A DNA stretch of 25,649 nt, taken from the NCBI GenBank assembly GCA_012519125.1, contig JAAYQY010000308.1, positions 1 through 25,649 on the forward strand, given 5' to 3'. The position numbers and the translations under genes are program-made. Each line of letters begins with the position of its first letter. Position 1 is the stretch's first letter. This DNA is from Spirochaetales bacterium (GTDB taxonomy: Bacteria > Spirochaetota > Spirochaetia > Sphaerochaetales > Sphaerochaetaceae). The notes below the pieces were generated by a model. It had not been told where the DNA came from. It saw only the letters and a program-made list of their open reading frames with translations, and did no database searches. Shown here piece by piece: positions 23,237 through 25,649 of the stretch.

Positions 23237-23830
23237 ATGAAAATCATTCTCAATCAGGATGTCGTCAATCTCGGAGAAGAGGGAGACGTTGTAGTTGTTA
23301 AGGACGGGTATGCCCGTAACTACCTGCTGCCCAACAATATGGCAGTCATGTTCACCAAGACCAACCAGGCAATCTTTGCCTCTCGCACCGCGGCTATCGA
23401 GAAGCGCAAGGTCGAGAAGCGTGCTGCAAGCGCAAGCTTGAAGGAAAAGCTGGACAAGGTTGTTCTGACCATGGTCGTATCCGCAGGCGAGAGCGGCAAG
23501 CTCTTCGGTTCGGTTACCTCTTCCATGGTGCAGGAAGGCCTCGCCAAGCAGGGTCTGGAAGTCGAACGAAAGAAGATCGAAGTTGCTACCCACGCCATCA
23601 AGATGGTGGGAACCTACTCGGTTCGCATTCGGCTCTATGAGGACGAAAGTGCAGAAGTGAAGCTTGTGGTCGAAAGTGAGTCAACGGTGAAGGCTCGCCA
23701 GGCTGCTGAGGCCAAGGCTGCTGCAGAGGCTGCCAAGGCTGCTGCCAAGGCTGAAGCTGAAGCTGCCAAGGCCGCTGCTACTGCAGCTGCTGCCGCTGAG
23801 GTTGCTGCAACTGAAGAAGTGACTGAGTAA
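23237..23830 (+). CDS. rplI: Large-subunit ribosomal protein bL9 with alanine-rich C-terminal tail
   Basis: A 197-residue bL9; most are about 150. The N-terminal rRNA-binding domain has the hallmark G-E-E-G-D-V-V-V-V-K-D-G-Y-A-R-N-Y-L-L-P (residues 12-31), followed by the long connecting helix and the C-terminal domain (G-K-L-F-G-S-V-T). From about residue 150 the chain continues into some 45 residues made almost only of Ala, Lys and Glu with an acidic end (T-E-E-V-T-E). This tail is likely helical. AAGGAG lies upstream of the ATG. The dnaB gene follows after four bases, so the two are co-translated. Confidence 0.95.
   Translation: MKIILNQDVVNLGEEGDVVVVKDGYARNYLLPNNMAVMFTKTNQAIFASRTAAIEKRKVEKRAASASLKEKLDKVVLTMVVSAGESGKLFGSVTSSMVQEGLAKQGLEVERKKIEVATHAIKMVGTYSVRIRLYEDESAEVKLVVESESTVKARQAAEAKAAAEAAKAAAKAEAEAAKAAATAAAAAEVAATEEVTE
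23698..23812 (+). repeat. GCT/GCC-rich low-complexity tract encoding the bL9 tail
   Basis: Imperfect repeats of GCTGCC-AAG-GCTGCT and GAA/GAG-GCT units code for the Ala-Lys-Glu tail. Such tracts tend to expand or shrink by slippage. The mixed codon use for Ala shows it is not a recent pure trinucleotide expansion. Confidence 0.6.
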
Positions 23831-23834
23831 GCGT

Positions 23835-25220
23835 ATGGCTATGGACAGTATGCTGGGGCGCGTTCCTCCTCAGAATGAGGAAGCCGAACGCGCGGTGCTT
23901 GGAGCAATCCTGCTCAACGAGAAGGTCCTTGTGGAAGTGACCGACTTTCTGGGCAAGGATGACTTCTATAAAGTAGCACACCAGCAACTGTTCGGTGCCA
24001 TCATAGCCTTTCGTCAGGAGAGCTCGGAGTCCCTGGACCTGATCACCCTCAGTGCGTTTCTCAAACGCAAGGCTCTGGTCGACCAGTGTGGCGGGCTCTC
24101 CTACATTTCAACGCTCACCAGTGACGTTCCCACCACAACGAACGCCGCGTATTATGCGAAGATTCTCAAAGCCCTGAGCCAGAGACGCAAACTGTTGTTG
24201 TTTGCCTCCAAGCTGAAAGACAATGCTTTCGATGAGTCGCACGATATCCAGAAGGTCATTGACGAGGGAGAGCAGTCACTCTCCAAACTGAGCAATGAAA
24301 CAGCTGGAAGCGACAACTACTACAGCATCAAGGATCTGATCACCACTACCATCAATGATATCGAGATGCGTTCAACAAGCGGTGTCAAGAATGGGTTTGA
24401 GACGGGATATGCTCCGCTCGACTCCATCACCGGAGGTTTGAAAAAGCAGGAATTCATCATTGTGGGTGCCCGTCCGTCAATTGGTAAGACCGCCTTTGCT
24501 CTCTCTCTGACGCTCAACATGATTGTCAAGAAAAAGTATCGGGTAGCATTTTTCTCCTTGGAAATGAGTGCTGCAAGCCTGATGGAGCGCCTTCTCACCG
24601 GTCACAGCCGGGTTGACTTCTCCCATATCAGAAAAGCTACGCTCAAGAACAGTGAGATGAGTGCCATCATTGATGCATCATCCAGTCTGTATGATGCAGA
24701 GCTCTACATCCAGGATACGCCGAACATGAAGTTGATGGAGCTGCGGGCCCAAGCACGAAGAATGAAGCTTGAGCACGATATCCAAGTCATCTTCATCGAC
24801 TATATCGGTCTCATCGATGCTGAAGCCGATGCCCGTATTCCCCGTCATGAACAGATATCCATCATCAGCCGTTCACTGAAGCAGCTCGCGCGCGAGCTTG
24901 ATGTTCCTGTAGTCTGTCTTTCCCAGGTGGGGCGGCAAGCCGATGGTGTGGAACCGAAGCTCAGCGACCTCCGGGACAGTGGATCGATTGAACAGGATGC
25001 CGACGTAGTCATTCTTCTTCACCGCGATGTAGGCAAGAACCGAACCGATGATGAGGCAGAGCGTCAGAAGAACAACATTCAGGAGACGAAAATCATCATG
25101 GCAAAGAACAGAAACGGAGAGACCGGTGTCTTCTCCCTCGCCTTTGTCAGCAATATCGTTCGTTTCGAAGAGATGGAGTTCAGCCACAAGTACGTAGCAG
25201 GCAACAATCCTAACGCTTGA
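23835..25220 (+). CDS. dnaB: Replicative DNA helicase DnaB
   Basis: A 461-residue hexameric fork helicase. The N-terminal domain begins V-P-P-Q-N-E-E-A-E-R-A-V-L-G-A-I-L-L. After the linker the RecA-like motor has Walker A G-A-R-P-S-I-G-K-T-A (about 213-222), F-F-S-L-E-M-S, Walker B V-I-F-I-D-Y-I-G-L-I, the L-S-Q-V-G-R block, L-R-D-S-G-S-I-E-Q-D-A-D and A-K-N-R-N-G-E-T-G with the arginine finger. There is no sign of an intein, which dnaB genes often carry. The ATG at 23835 is followed by two more in-frame ATGs within seven codons, and the ribosome site is weak, so coupling to rplI, which ends four bases before, is likely. The end overlaps the convergent protease gene by 11 bases. Confidence 0.96.
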   Translation: MAMDSMLGRVPPQNEEAERAVLGAILLNEKVLVEVTDFLGKDDFYKVAHQQLFGAIIAFRQESSESLDLITLSAFLKRKALVDQCGGLSYISTLTSDVPTTTNAAYYAKILKALSQRRKLLLFASKLKDNAFDESHDIQKVIDEGEQSLSKLSNETAGSDNYYSIKDLITTTINDIEMRSTSGVKNGFETGYAPLDSITGGLKKQEFIIVGARPSIGKTAFALSLTLNMIVKKKYRVAFFSLEMSAASLMERLLTGHSRVDFSHIRKATLKNSEMSAIIDASSSLYDAELYIQDTPNMKLMELRAQARRMKLEHDIQVIFIDYIGLIDAEADARIPRHEQISIISRSLKQLARELDVPVVCLSQVGRQADGVEPKLSDLRDSGSIEQDADVVILLHRDVGKNRTDDEAERQKNNIQETKIIMAKNRNGETGVFSLAFVSNIVRFEEMEFSHKYVAGNNPNA

Positions 25221-25649
25221 GCAGTAGGAAGTGGCGGATATCCGTCAACGTCAACAGCAGAAACATGATCAGGACACAGCCAATACCAACCAACTGCAAC
25301 ACATAGTAGGTCTTTGGTCTGATTTGTCGTTTCGTAATCCACTCCACCAATGCGATGAGAATCTGGCCCCCATCAAAGGCGGGCAGCGGTATGCTGTTGG
25401 CCAAGGCGAGTGAGATGGAGACTATCCCCATCAAATAGAGGAGTGCATGTACTCCACTCTGCTTGTTTTGCTCGAAACCAAGGCTGGTGATATCACCGAT
25501 CATCAAGGCTGAGCGAGCCATCCCTGTGAACTCTGACCGTCCTTCAGCCTCTTTTCGTTGCACCAGTAACTCCATGGCAGCAAAGATTTGTCTGGTGATG
25601 CGCTTTGTGGTCTCCCACCCTTGTGCCAGACGGAAAGGCTGGGCCTGTA
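25210..25649 (-). CDS. rseP: RseP-type site-2 membrane metalloprotease, partial (N-terminus beyond right edge)
   Basis: The C-terminal 146 residues of an M50-family intramembrane zinc protease; the frame stays open to the right edge. The diagnostic part is L-A-N-S-I-P-L-P-A-F-D-G-G-Q, whose Asp is the third zinc ligand, followed by another membrane helix (V-L-Q-L-V-G-I-G-C-V-L-I-M-F-L-L). The H-E-x-x-H motif and PDZ domains would lie beyond the window. In other bacteria RseP cleaves anti-sigma factors and remnant signal peptides. Its TAG overlaps the end of dnaB by 11 bases in convergent orientation. Confidence 0.88.
   Translation of the reverse strand, partial: QAQPFRLAQGWETTKRITRQIFAAMELLVQRKEAEGRSEFTGMARSALMIGDITSLGFEQNKQSGVHALLYLMGIVSISLALANSIPLPAFDGGQILIALVEWITKRQIRPKTYYVLQLVGIGCVLIMFLLLTLTDIRHFLLLKR

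Noticed and set aside
1..25649. Mobile elements, CRISPR, tRNA/rRNA, toxin-antitoxin or defence genes
   Set aside because: No transposase, integrase, spaced repeat array, tRNA-like cloverleaf or defence domain was seen. The gene content is housekeeping and transport.

Overview
The window looks like core chromosome of a spirochaete, most likely Sphaerochaeta or a close relative. This is an inference from protein style (cleavable signal peptides ending in F-A-Q-G with an N-K-E-S mature start, a Fem-type peptidoglycan enzyme, a short HflK) and from gene order, not from a database search. GC is moderate, genes are densely packed, and I saw no insertion sequence, prophage, CRISPR array, tRNA or rRNA.

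Layout, left to right. 1-1261: two tandem paralogous amino-acid-binding proteins of an ABC importer (minus strand; the first runs off the left edge), each with its own promoter. 1353-3097: a small PAP2/YuiD-type membrane protein and a divergent MFS transporter. 3163-8268: a 2-oxoglutarate-forming module. Aconitase and an NAD-type isocitrate dehydrogenase form a plus-strand operon, and citrate synthase plus a HAD phosphatase form a minus-strand operon that meets it head-on. 8454-10523: an ArsR/SmtB regulator with an alpha-5 zinc site, a guanine/nucleoside deaminase, and argininosuccinate synthase. 10753-13142: an ABC exporter pair. 13097-15848: a HAD-IB phosphatase and the hflK-hflC membrane-protease regulators. 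15980-20612: metG, a Fem-like aminoacyltransferase, and murD. 20820-20909: a 29-residue, extremely basic AURKAIP1/COX24-type gene with its own promoter, structured leader and terminator. 21106-25220: the conserved cluster rpsF-ssb-rpsR-(DUF2232 membrane protein)-rplI-dnaB. 25210-25649: the C-terminal part of an RseP-type site-2 protease.

How the parts fit. Citrate synthase, aconitase and isocitrate dehydrogenase would supply 2-oxoglutarate and so glutamate. ArgG and the basic-amino-acid-type binding proteins point to arginine metabolism, and their promoters share a TGCAT-type motif resembling an ArgR box. MurD and the Fem protein belong to peptidoglycan precursor synthesis. The right end is replication and translation.

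Nothing here is obviously a new defence or mobile system. The points most worth a second look are: the shared ARG-box-like sites; the tiny basic gene and its leader hairpin; the probable leaderless start of metG; the orphan alpha-5 metal-sensor ArsR beside citrate synthase; and the fact that all five convergent gene pairs overlap at their 3' ends with no intrinsic terminator seen in the overlaps.
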